From assembly GCA_021299615.1 (NCBI GenBank), contig JAJTHC010000164.1, positions 1-13,547 of the forward strand: DNA of 13,547 nt. Reading direction: 5' to 3'. Under the pieces are notes generated by a model. It did no database searches and was not told the DNA's origin. It worked only from the letters and a program-made list of their open reading frames with translations. Positions within the stretch are counted from its first letter, which is position 1. Each line of letters starts with the position of its first letter. Position numbers and translations under genes: made by a program. This document shows, piece by piece, positions 6,008 to 12,707 of this stretch. The stretch is from Vampirovibrionales bacterium (GTDB taxonomy: Bacteria > Cyanobacteriota > Vampirovibrionia > Vampirovibrionales > JAJTHC01).

Positions 6008-7495
6008 TCAAATAATTTTGTTGCCCAACCACGTAAGCAAAAGCAGAAAGCTCGTATACATCGAAAGATCCATGATCGTGGTGATGAACGGTCCGCCGAC
6101 GCCTGCTGGATCCTGCTTAAAGCCAAACTTAATCACATAAGGAATTAAGACGCCCATCAACGCCGAAATACAATTGCTCAACAACACATAGCCCATCAAA
6201 ATCAGACTCAAAAACACATGACCATACATTAAAAAGGACGCTCCGCCCAAGACGAGGGCAAACAAGCCCCCGATCATCAACGCCACACGGATTTCACGAA
6301 CCGCTTGCTGGCGGATGTTCTTCGCATCGATGAGTTCAAGTGCGATGCCTCGAACGCTGATGGTGTCGCTTTGTGTGCCGACATTGCCTGCCAATCCGCA
6401 GAGCAACGGCAAAAACGACACGGCCGCAACCGAAGCAGATACCGTATTATGAAAATATCCGATGATGCTGGCTACGCACAACTGTCCGACCAAGGTCACC
6501 GAAAGCCACGGGATTCTGGCTCGAAAGGCGTAAATCGGCTTGCCCTTGAGCAAGTCCTGCTCATCGACTTCTTCGTCAATGCGGATCCCTGAGGTACGGT
6601 ACAAATCTTCTTGCGATTCTTCGTCAATAACGTCGATGATGTCGTCCAGCGTGATGATGCCCAGTAAGTGATCGTCGTCATCGACGACAGGCATGGCGAG
6701 CAAATTATAGTATTTACGGAAGATATTGGCGACTAACTCTTGGTCAAAGGCTTCATGGACGTGTTTCACATCATCCACCAAGGCGAGGTCTTTCAAGAGG
6801 CGTTCAGGCGTTTTATAAGCGAGCAAAAGACTTTTAATACTCAAGACGCCTCTTAGAACGTGGTCTTCATCCGTCAAGTAAAGATAGTACACAAAATCAT
6901 GCTCATCCGCATTTTGGAGCAATAATAGGGCATCGCCGACGGTGGCATTTTCAGCCAAGCTCACATAGTGGGTGGACATAATCCCAACAGCGGTGTCGGG
7001 CGATTGCTTCAAGAGTTCGTGCAAGGACTGCGTATCGGCATCTTGAGGCAGTTCGCCCAAGACACGTCCCGCTTCTTCAAGCGTGAGTTCTTGGAGCAAA
7101 TCGACGGCATCATCGGCGGGCATGGCTCGAATAATGCGGTGCAATTTCGTAGAAGGGATGGCTAGAATGAAACGCCGTTGCGTTTCAGGTTCCAGCGAAG
7201 TCAGGATGTTGGCGGCAAGGGTGGGGGCAATAGCATCCAAGCAAACGAGGGCTTCGGTGGGGGTGAGTTCGTCTTCCATGGCATCGGCGATGTCGGCAAA
7301 ATGCACGGTGTTGAGGTATTGCCGTAGGACGAATCGGGGTTGTTTTTTGTAGATATGCTCACGCACCCGCCCCGAGATGATGTCTCGCAAGGTTTCTCGT
7401 TCTTGGCGGATCTGGGCTTCTTGCTCGTGTAGCGACTCCTGCTCCGCTGGGAGCGTGGGTGTCGTATGTAGTTCGTCGTCATGTTCAAGTGTCAT
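6008..7495 (-). CDS. mgtE: Magnesium transporter MgtE
   Basis: MgtE is a dimeric inner-membrane Mg2+ channel gated by intracellular Mg2+. The 495-residue protein has the full architecture: a helical N domain (about 50-165), a CBS-domain pair (about 170-295, ending in DDIIDVIDEESQEDLYR), a connecting helix, and a five-helix membrane domain (about 328-495). Family signatures are GLAGNVGTQSDTISVRG (367-383) and DPAGVGGPFITTIMDLS (462-478), where D476 is the expected pore aspartate. An N-terminal extension of about 40 residues is charged. The gene begins only 10 nt after the putative nuclease gene and has no evident Shine-Dalgarno or promoter in that gap, so it may depend on transcription from upstream. 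It is GC-richer than the two genes before it. Confidence 0.96.
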   Translation of the reverse strand: MTLEHDDELHTTPTLPAEQESLHEQEAQIRQERETLRDIISGRVREHIYKKQPRFVLRQYLNTVHFADIADAMEDELTPTEALVCLDAIAPTLAANILTSLEPETQRRFILAIPSTKLHRIIRAMPADDAVDLLQELTLEEAGRVLGELPQDADTQSLHELLKQSPDTAVGIMSTHYVSLAENATVGDALLLLQNADEHDFVYYLYLTDEDHVLRGVLSIKSLLLAYKTPERLLKDLALVDDVKHVHEAFDQELVANIFRKYYNLLAMPVVDDDDHLLGIITLDDIIDVIDEESQEDLYRTSGIRIDEEVDEQDLLKGKPIYAFRARIPWLSVTLVGQLCVASIIGYFHNTVSASVAAVSFLPLLCGLAGNVGTQSDTISVRGIALELIDAKNIRQQAVREIRVALMIGGLFALVLGGASFLMYGHVFLSLILMGYVLLSNCISALMGVLIPYVIKFGFKQDPAGVGGPFITTIMDLSMYTSFLLLLTWLGNKII

Positions 7496-7505
7496 AGGGG
7501 GCTTT

Positions 7506-8114
7506 CTAGGCGGTTTTGAAGTAGCTTAAGAAGTCATCGAAGGTGTGGGTGGAGTTTAAACCTACTTGTTTTACAGTTATTGGATATTGACCATTTTGGC
7601 TCAAATCAAAACCATTACGACTTCTATTTTGACCAAAATCTGTTTTGCTAAAAGATTTACTTAACCCTATATGTAAAATTAAGCCTTTAGGTTTGAAGTG
7701 TCTCAAGTCCAAAAGATCTGTTTGATGATTGAGCGTTTCCAATAATAAGAACTTAATTAGACGAACCGAATCTTCTATCTGTTCCATGGCTTCATTTACT
7801 CTATTTGACTTTAAGGTCGATTTACAATCAACAATATAAGCGTAAAGTGTTTCTTCTTTTTGAAGAAGAATGGCAAAATCAGCTTGTTTTTTAAGGTCTT
7901 TTTTTAAAATACCGTTAATTTGGACCGATGAACCCTCTTTATCCGTTTCTAAAAATACAACATCTTGAGCAGAAGCACATTTTTGAATAGTAATTTTTTG
8001 GAAACATTCTGGCTTGTCTTTATTCATATGTTCAGTAAAAATAAAGTCCTTCGTTCTGCAATGAACAATTTTCGAAATCTCGTCCAATTTATTTAAATCA
8101 ATCTTTGTCGCCAT
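7506..8114 (-). CDS. Putative PD-(D/E)XK-like nuclease partner of the adjacent ATPase
   Basis: I recognise no named family for this 202-residue protein. It contains a hydrophobic strand with QADFAILL (D79), followed 17 residues later by a second strand YAYIVDCKST (D96, K98). A helix with E111 and Q112 follows. D...DxK on a beta-hairpin followed by a helix is the layout of PD-(D/E)XK nucleases such as restriction and repair enzymes, so a DNA-cleaving role is inferred. The start codon lies inside the end of the ATPase gene (17-nt overlap), with GAGG 6 nt upstream of the ATG, implying translational coupling. The composition is AT-rich like the ATPase and unlike mgtE. Alternatives are a regulatory subunit or another effector. 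The fold assignment is uncertain. Confidence 0.7.
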   Translation of the reverse strand: MATKIDLNKLDEISKIVHCRTKDFIFTEHMNKDKPECFQKITIQKCASAQDVVFLETDKEGSSVQINGILKKDLKKQADFAILLQKEETLYAYIVDCKSTLKSNRVNEAMEQIEDSVRLIKFLLLETLNHQTDLLDLRHFKPKGLILHIGLSKSFSKTDFGQNRSRNGFDLSQNGQYPITVKQVGLNSTHTFDDFLSYFKTA

Positions 8115-9519
8115 GAATAGCCTCTAATATATCAAATTCTGCTTGTTGTTGTGATTCTATTTCATTGTCAAAAGAAGCCACCGTAAACGTGCCATATTCG
8201 CTAATAGGAGCTTGATGCAATTTGACCTTTTTGCCTGTGGCTTTCGTAAAGTAAAGTCCTACTTTTTCATTGCTTATAAGTACTTCTTCAGAATAGGGGT
8301 TGTCTTCACTGGCAAGATACGTCTTCACTGAATCTTGATCTTTAAACTTATGCAAAGCGGTTAAATGATTCAATTCCCTCACTAAATAATCGCTATGGGT
8401 GGAAACCATAACCTTAATTCCTTGATTCACCAAGGATGCCAAAAATCGAGCCATGGCTCGTTGGTTTTTGGGGTGCAGGTTCATTTCAGGCTCGTCGATC
8501 ATCAAGAATTTATTTTTTTTATGGGCTTGAAATTGAACATAAAAATAAAGATCAACCATGGCACGAACAGAAGAAGATGCTTGATTCATTTCTAACTTTA
8601 AGCGTCCTTGCTTTAAGTAGAGCGTTCCGTTTTTGTCTACTTCTAGCGTTCCGTCGATTATTTCTTCCAAATAATGTAGGCTTGTTTGAAAGTTAGTGCT
8701 TTCATTTTCCTGCGTTTGTATTGCTTTAAGGGTGGACAATTCCCTGATAAAAGTAACATTGTCTGTTATAGGTTTAGGGTAAGCTTTCTGATGTTTTACA
8801 AAGAAGCTTTCAATAATATCGTGAGGCTTTATTTCAGAAGATTGTCCTAATATATCTACTAAGCGACTTCTTGCAAAGTCTAATTCTTTTAGAAAGTTAA
8901 CAATTCCTGTTCTTTCACAACTAGACAAAAATGGTTTGGGCAATAAGGATTCAAAAAAGCGTTCTTTGATTGATTTTTCAACAATTTCACTTACAATTTG
9001 CTTTTCAATAGGTGTTAAATTGTCAGGGATTTTAAGAGTCAGTACATTGTTTGAATCTTTATTGAGAAAAATGGATTTTGATTTTTCCGAATGCTTTTTT
9101 GAAAACTCTATTTTCATATCTTTCCAAGTATTTATAAAGTTCCCAAACCATTCAATATGTTCTTCTTCTGAAATATCTAATTGTATTTCAACTTTTTTAA
9201 ACGAATTCGGACTACTCGCAAAATAGCGATGCAATACTTTAGCAAATTCTTGGGCTGCTTCATTTAATACACTTGAAACATTAGAGAGTGAATACTTTTG
9301 ATCTAGGTCTATTGTCAAGTAAGATTCTTCGAATAATTGATCTTTATTCTCTTTACTCAAGTTTGCCTCAAATGATTCATTCCAAAAATCTAAGAATCCA
9401 TAAATAGCATAGAGTAAGTATGTTTTACCCGTATTGTTTGTACCACATACAAGATTTAGGTCTTTTAAATCTATGACTGCTTCGTCGAGCTTGCCTAAGT
9501 TTTTGAAGGTGAACTTCAT
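8098..9519 (-). CDS. SMC/OLD-like AAA ATPase of a two-gene module
   Basis: The 473-residue protein is an ABC/SMC-type ATPase of the AAA_15/AAA_21 kind, common in DNA repair and phage-defence operons. Walker A is GTNNTGKT (26-33). A charged helical insert spans about 45-300. A signature-like SSSVRAMVDL sits at about 316-324. Walker B is FLMIDEPEMNLHP (338-350, with D342 and E343). The H-loop is STHSDY (373-378). About 95 further residues follow with no TOPRIM motif, so this is not a full OLD nuclease. The catalytic activity is probably supplied by the overlapping downstream gene. The start is supported by AAGGAT upstream and by similarity of the MKFTFKNLGKLDEAVIDLK opening to the family. The gene follows fliI on the same strand with 64 nt between them and is much more AT-rich. 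Confidence 0.9.
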   Translation of the reverse strand: MKFTFKNLGKLDEAVIDLKDLNLVCGTNNTGKTYLLYAIYGFLDFWNESFEANLSKENKDQLFEESYLTIDLDQKYSLSNVSSVLNEAAQEFAKVLHRYFASSPNSFKKVEIQLDISEEEHIEWFGNFINTWKDMKIEFSKKHSEKSKSIFLNKDSNNVLTLKIPDNLTPIEKQIVSEIVEKSIKERFFESLLPKPFLSSCERTGIVNFLKELDFARSRLVDILGQSSEIKPHDIIESFFVKHQKAYPKPITDNVTFIRELSTLKAIQTQENESTNFQTSLHYLEEIIDGTLEVDKNGTLYLKQGRLKLEMNQASSSVRAMVDLYFYVQFQAHKKNKFLMIDEPEMNLHPKNQRAMARFLASLVNQGIKVMVSTHSDYLVRELNHLTALHKFKDQDSVKTYLASEDNPYSEEVLISNEKVGLYFTKATGKKVKLHQAPISEYGTFTVASFDNEIESQQQAEFDILEAIHGDKD

Positions 9520-9557
9520 AAAAAATATCCTTTCACTTAACGTGACGTACGCCTTCT

Positions 9558-9563
9558 AGTATA
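9558..9563 (-). promoter_or_regulatory. -10 element before the ATPase-nuclease module
   Basis: TATACT on the minus strand lies 38 nt before the ATPase ATG in the 64-nt gap after fliI. No convincing -35 is present at the right distance. It could give the module its own transcript, or the module could be read through from fliI. Confidence 0.35.
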
Positions 9564-9583
9564 CCCCAAGCTCGCCACAAAAT

Positions 9584-11044
9584 CTATAAATCGACGTTAC
9601 GCATCAGGTCTTTCAAAATCACCAGCGTTTGTTCCATACGCATCGGTTCCGTAATGCGTTGACGTAAAAACTTGTTAATATCAGGCATCATCTGAATCGC
9701 CATGTCAATCTTCGGACTCGACCCATGCTCGTATGCCCCAATGTCAATGAGATCCTTGGCATCCTTGTAAATCGCCATTAACTCACGCATACGACCCGCA
9801 GCCAGCATATGCTCCTCATCACAAACTGCCGTAAACACTCGGCTGACACTCCCCAAAACGTCAATCGCAGGGTAATGGTTCTGTGCCGCCACCTTTCGAG
9901 ACAAGAAAATGTGACCATCCACAATGCCTCGCACCGTGTCGACCACGGGATCGTTAATGTCGTCGCCTTCCATCAAGGTGGTGTACAACGCCGTGATACT
10001 CCCCTGCTTCGTTCGACCTGCTCGCTCCAAAACCACCTGCAACCACGAAAAAATCGATGGCGGATACCCCTTCATCGTGGGAGGCTCCCCAATCGACAAG
10101 CCCACTTCCCGCCCCGACATCGCACATCGGGTGACGGTATCGGTCATCAAAAAGACTTTCTTGCCCTGCCCACGGAAGTATTCGGCAACGGCGGTCGCCG
10201 ATTGCAAGGCTTTCATCCGCAATAAAGGCGGCTGATCGCCTGTCGCACACACCAAAACGGAGCGTTTCATCCCTTTTTCGCCGAGCGATTCTTCCATGAA
10301 CTCCTTGACTTCACGACCCCGCTCGCCGATGAGTGCCATCACGTTGACATCCGCTTCTGATTCCCGAGCGATCATGCCTAAGAGCGTTGATTTTCCTACG
10401 CCTGAACCTGCAAACAAGCCCATGCGTTGCCCGTTACCCATGGTCAACAAGCTGTCAATGGCACGCACGCCTGTTTCAAATTTCTGGTCGATAATGGGGC
10501 GATCTAGCGGATCGGGGGGAGGGGCTTGAATGTTGACAAAGCTAGCACCCTTGGTATCCATAGGCATGCCGTCCATGGGTTCGCCCAGTGGCGAAACCAG
10601 CCTGCCGAGCAAGAAGTTCCCCACAGGAATCTGCGTGGTTTCACCTGTTGAAAACACCCATGAGCCTTGAAAAATCCCTTCGGCACTATAGAGCAAAATC
10701 AACTGAGCCTTGTCACCACGAAAGGCGACGACTTCAGCGGCTTTCATCGTGCCGTCCATCGTTTCGACGAAACAGAGATCGCCAATTTTCACCTTGGGGA
10801 GCGACGCTTCCAGCATCATGCCCAAGAGCTTGGAGACTCGCCCTTTGTACTGATAGGTATCGACTCCACCGAGCAGGCGAAAGAGCCGTTGTTGCTCGTT
10901 TTTCATGACATCTTGCGGAATGCTTGGCACCCACAAACCCGATTCACGCACATGCCCTTGCCGAGCCAGTGCTTGCGGCGATTCAGGGGTGATGAGATTG
11001 TTTTGGGTGGGGTCGTCCCACACGGCGTGGTGAAGGTCTGTCAT
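9584..11044 (-). CDS. fliI: Flagellum-specific ATPase FliI with an N-terminal extension
   Basis: FliI is the cytoplasmic hexameric ATPase of the flagellar type III export apparatus, related to the F1 beta subunit and working with FliH and FliJ. Motifs are Walker A AGSGVGKST (212-220), the catalytic-glutamate region ALIGERGREVKEF (237-249, E241), Walker B VFLMTD (297-302), and GEPPTMKGYPPSIFS (319-333). The full protein is 486 residues against the usual 435-450. The excess is at the N-terminus: residues 1 to about 48 precede the point where family similarity starts (QRLFRLLGG). Codons 1-37 and the promoter are duplicated at 11990-12191. No other flagellar gene is adjacent. The Shine-Dalgarno is weak (AAGGAAACGCCCC before the ATG). 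Confidence 0.96.
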   Translation of the reverse strand: MTDLHHAVWDDPTQNNLITPESPQALARQGHVRESGLWVPSIPQDVMKNEQQRLFRLLGGVDTYQYKGRVSKLLGMMLEASLPKVKIGDLCFVETMDGTMKAAEVVAFRGDKAQLILLYSAEGIFQGSWVFSTGETTQIPVGNFLLGRLVSPLGEPMDGMPMDTKGASFVNIQAPPPDPLDRPIIDQKFETGVRAIDSLLTMGNGQRMGLFAGSGVGKSTLLGMIARESEADVNVMALIGERGREVKEFMEESLGEKGMKRSVLVCATGDQPPLLRMKALQSATAVAEYFRGQGKKVFLMTDTVTRCAMSGREVGLSIGEPPTMKGYPPSIFSWLQVVLERAGRTKQGSITALYTTLMEGDDINDPVVDTVRGIVDGHIFLSRKVAAQNHYPAIDVLGSVSRVFTAVCDEEHMLAAGRMRELMAIYKDAKDLIDIGAYEHGSSPKIDMAIQMMPDINKFLRQRITEPMRMEQTLVILKDLMRNVDL

Positions 11045-11129
11045 GTGGGGCGTTTCCTTATGGTTTTATTATAGAGAAAGTCCCCTCGTTTAGGCAAATC
11101 GCTACCTTGTGTGGGGGAGTTTAGGGGCT
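10932..11129 (-). repeat. fliI 5'-end direct repeat, copy A (functional locus)
   Basis: Positions 10932-11045 are identical to 11990-12103 (114 bp, offset 1058). Upstream of the ATG, 11046-11129 resembles 12104-12191 only imperfectly, with conserved blocks around the -35 region and CTCCCCC.CACA (minus strand). Copy A belongs to intact fliI. Confidence 0.9.
11068..11097 (-). promoter_or_regulatory. fliI promoter
   Basis: On the minus strand TTGCCT (11097-11092) is followed after 18 nt by a perfect TATAAT (11073-11068), 23 nt before the fliI ATG. The same layout is conserved in the duplicated copy at 12131-12160, which supports its function. Confidence 0.65.
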
Positions 11130-11181
11130 AAAATAGTGAAGGCACAAAAAAGAGGACTTCGGTTTTTATGCTTAAAGGATG

Positions 11182-11230
11182 TATAGCCGAGTTTACAGTT
11201 TTCTTTGCAGTAGGCTAGACGAGGTTCCTA
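11182..11230 (+). repeat. MITE-like repeat, copy 5 (left-end fragment)
   Basis: TATAGCCGAGTTTACAGTTT followed by the AGTAGGCTAGACGAGG stretch matches the left third of copy 3. The rest of the element is missing, and it ends 29 nt before the stop of the gene on the minus strand. It is a truncated copy. Confidence 0.75.
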
Positions 11231-11259
11231 TAAAAGGGCTTCAAGTAACAAAGTGGCGA

Positions 11260-11800
11260 TTAGCTCATCGTTTCAGGGGGAGTCAAAACATCCGTCAACT
11301 TATAAATAGCGTTGTTTATTTGTCTCTTTCTAAGGTTTTCCTGATCCCAAGACTTTCCTAGAGATTCTTCGTTAATTACTTTGAAGAGTATTGCCAATTG
11401 TGGGATAGAATAGGAATCCACATTTTTCCTAAGAATACTAAGATATTGATCTTCGCTTCTAAGAAAAATTGTTGAATTTTTACCCTCATTTGAGTAAAAC
11501 TCAAGTTCATGCCTATCTTCTTTACCTCTAGCAAACATGGAGGCTAGGGTTCGTCTTATCTCTTCAAAAAATAACATTTTAGTGTCATGTTCAATCATTT
11601 TATCTACTAACGACATGTCTTTAGTACTCACATCAAGTATCTTCTTTTCAAGAAAAATTTGCAATCCTCTTTTATGATCGGGACTCATTAGAACACCATT
11701 ACGCTGGTTCTGAACTTGACTGGCAGGGCTATAAACCGTTACGGCAGGCTTAGACTGCTTCGGGGGGGGGGGCTATACGGGACATGAGAGAAATTGACAT
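11260..11800 (-). CDS. Unknown AT-rich gene, frame-interrupted at a C11 tract (phase-variation candidate)
   Basis: The uninterrupted part (ATG at 11688, 142 residues) has no ribosome binding site. Its frame stays open upstream through about 28 more codons (PKQSKPAVTVYSPASQVQNQ and on) to a run of 11 C at 11772-11762, beyond which it hits TAG. In the next frame an ATG at 11800 with AAGGA 8 nt upstream reads MSISLMSRIAPPP into the tract, then stops after three more codons. With 10 or 13 C the two frames join into one protein, 179 residues with 10 C (MSRIAPPPKQSK...). The remainder is charged and helical (KRGLQIFLEKKILDVSTKD, FLRSEDQYLSILRKNVDSY) and I recognise no family. It sits between two direct copies of the fliI 5' end. 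The annotated span gives the reconstructed gene. Alternatives are a decayed gene or a sequencing slip in the homopolymer. Confidence 0.65.
11762..11772 (-). repeat. Homopolymer tract C11 (G11 on the plus strand)
   Basis: An uninterrupted run of 11 C on the coding strand, about 10 codons after the well-supported ATG at 11800. Such tracts slip readily during replication. Removing one C or adding two restores the downstream frame. Confidence 0.85.
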
Positions 11801-11808
11801 AAGGGGTA

Positions 11809-11813
11809 TCCTT
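11809..11813 (-). promoter_or_regulatory. Shine-Dalgarno deciding the start at 11800
   Basis: AAGGA on the minus strand, 8 nt from the ATG at 11800. It is one of the best ribosome binding sites in the window. It supports translation entering the C11 tract rather than starting at 11688, which has none. Confidence 0.65.
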
Positions 11814-11949
11814 TTGGTTTTAATTAGCTAGAGACAGATCGACGTGACCGGTCTTGCTGGCTTAAAATAAGCTCAATCTAATTTGATGCGTCCCTAGAAA
11901 CAATTCGTTACAAAAATCCACAAAGCTGAACACAAATCAATGATAAATT

Positions 11950-12102
11950 TTATGACGTAATGAAAAATATAGCGGACTCCATGCGTATACACAAACCCGA
12001 TTCACGCACATGCCCTTGCCGAGCCAGTGCTTGCGGCGATTCAGGGGTGATGAGATTGTTTTGGGTGGGGTCGTCCCACACGGCGTGGTGAAGGTCTGTC
12101 AT
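11950..12102 (-). pseudogene. Duplicated fliI 5' fragment
   Basis: From the ATG at 12102 the minus strand encodes the same first 37 residues as FliI (MTDLHHAVWDDPTQNN to RESGL). It then leaves the similarity at codon 38 (TGT instead of TGG) and ends after 13 unrelated residues, giving a 50-residue product. The ATPase domain is absent, so it cannot act as FliI. If translated it would be a free copy of the FliI N-terminal extension. The whole stretch, with a related promoter, is a direct duplication. An upstream in-frame ATG at 12165 lies upstream of the promoter's -35 and is not a likely start. Confidence 0.85.
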
Positions 12103-12191
12103 GGGCGGAGCGGTATCCTTATTTAATTGTATTGTAAAGGGGAATGCATGCTTTAGGCAAATCACTCCCCTGTGCGGGGGAGTTTACGGCT
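11990..12191 (-). repeat. fliI 5'-end direct repeat, copy B
   Basis: Second copy of 10932-11129, in the same orientation. The coding part 11990-12103 is identical to copy A, including synonymous positions. The part upstream of the ATG is clearly diverged but keeps the promoter boxes and the CTCCCCCGCACAGGGGAGTG-like block (minus strand). The two copies bracket about 0.86 kb containing the frame-interrupted gene and repeat copy 5. Confidence 0.9.
12131..12160 (-). promoter_or_regulatory. Duplicated fliI-type promoter
   Basis: TTGCCT (12160-12155), 18 nt, then TACAAT (12136-12131) on the minus strand, 28 nt before the ATG at 12102. The -35 and the 18-nt spacer length are kept despite sequence drift between copies, suggesting the promoter may still work. 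It points toward the fliI fragment and, further on, the frame-interrupted gene. Confidence 0.5.
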
Positions 12192-12215
12192 TGATACCAA
12201 TTCTTAGGTTAAATA

Positions 12216-12316
12216 GCGTCTGGCGTCTTCGTTGTCGCTCGGATTCTCGATGTGCTTATGGTCGTTTGTGTACAGCTCACACATCTGCGAGTCTAGGCTC
12301 CTAGAATCCAGCTATA
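12216..12316 (-). repeat. MITE-like repeat, copy 6 (truncated, same subfamily as copy 4)
   Basis: Contains 24 bases (12242-12265) exactly complementary to 5928-5951 in copy 4, plus the gtctaggctcctagaat block and a terminal AGCTATA. About 27 bases are deleted inside that end compared with copy 4, and the other end is diverged beyond recognition. Confidence 0.75.
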
Positions 12317-12373
12317 CGTTATTCAATCATTTAAATGGTATAAGAGGCTTTCTGTTAAGGGACAGATAAAAAT

Positions 12374-12388
12374 GTAACGCATTGTAAC
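12374..12388 (+). promoter_or_regulatory. GTAAC-N5-GTAAC direct repeat (possible operator)
   Basis: GTAACGCATTGTAAC has two half-sites 10 bp apart, one helical turn. It matches GTAACAATTTGTAAC upstream of flagellin (minus strand 3447-3433) in half-sites, spacing and the TT before the second half-site. It may be a shared regulator site, but it lies about 320 nt before the gene start here. Confidence 0.35.
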
Positions 12389-12648
12389 AGATTGGCAATT
12401 GTGGATTTGAAGATGTGTTTATTAAAGCACAGGGAACGACATAACGAATCACTCTTGACGGTGAATCGATTATGGACTAAGGGGCGACATTCAAATCAAA
12501 CATAAACAAAGCACTTTCTGCTTATGCGTTATGAAAAGATTCTGACTAAAAGAGATAGGGGAAATCAAGGACGACGATCAAGCGACTAAATTAAACAGAC
12601 ATCGGGAAATGTTTGAATAAGGCAACGCTTAATAGAACATCGTCAGAT

Positions 12649-12679
12649 TTGAATCACCTAACGAGTTAACAGTTATAAA
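12649..12679 (+). promoter_or_regulatory. Candidate promoter of the Pro/Gln-rich gene
   Basis: TTGAAT, 19 nt, TATAAA, ending 28 nt before the ATG at 12708. The spacer is long by 2 nt, so this is tentative. Confidence 0.35.
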
Positions 12680-12707
12680 TTATTAGTGAGAAAAGGGGAA
12701 ATTGAAA

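Larger units (their letters stand above)
12317..12707. other. Long intergenic / leader region before the Pro/Gln-rich gene
   Basis: There is no convincing gene in these 391 nt on either strand, and no tRNA or clear terminator. It holds a GTAAC direct repeat (12374-12388), a plausible promoter (12649-12679) and a Shine-Dalgarno (AAGGGG, about 9 nt before the ATG at 12708). The remainder is AT-rich and unremarkable. It could include a small RNA or a long leader, but nothing specific is visible. Confidence 0.5.

Noticed and set aside
8098..9519. Full OLD-family nuclease or Gabija GajA
   Set aside because: No C-terminal TOPRIM motif is visible, and no UvrD-like helicase follows.
9809..10225. Plus-strand open frames inside fliI
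   Set aside because: Antisense shadows of a conserved GC-rich gene with no independent support.
11950..12165. 71-residue start of the fliI fragment at 12165
   Set aside because: That ATG lies upstream of the -35 box of the duplicated promoter, and fliI itself starts at the equivalent of 12102.
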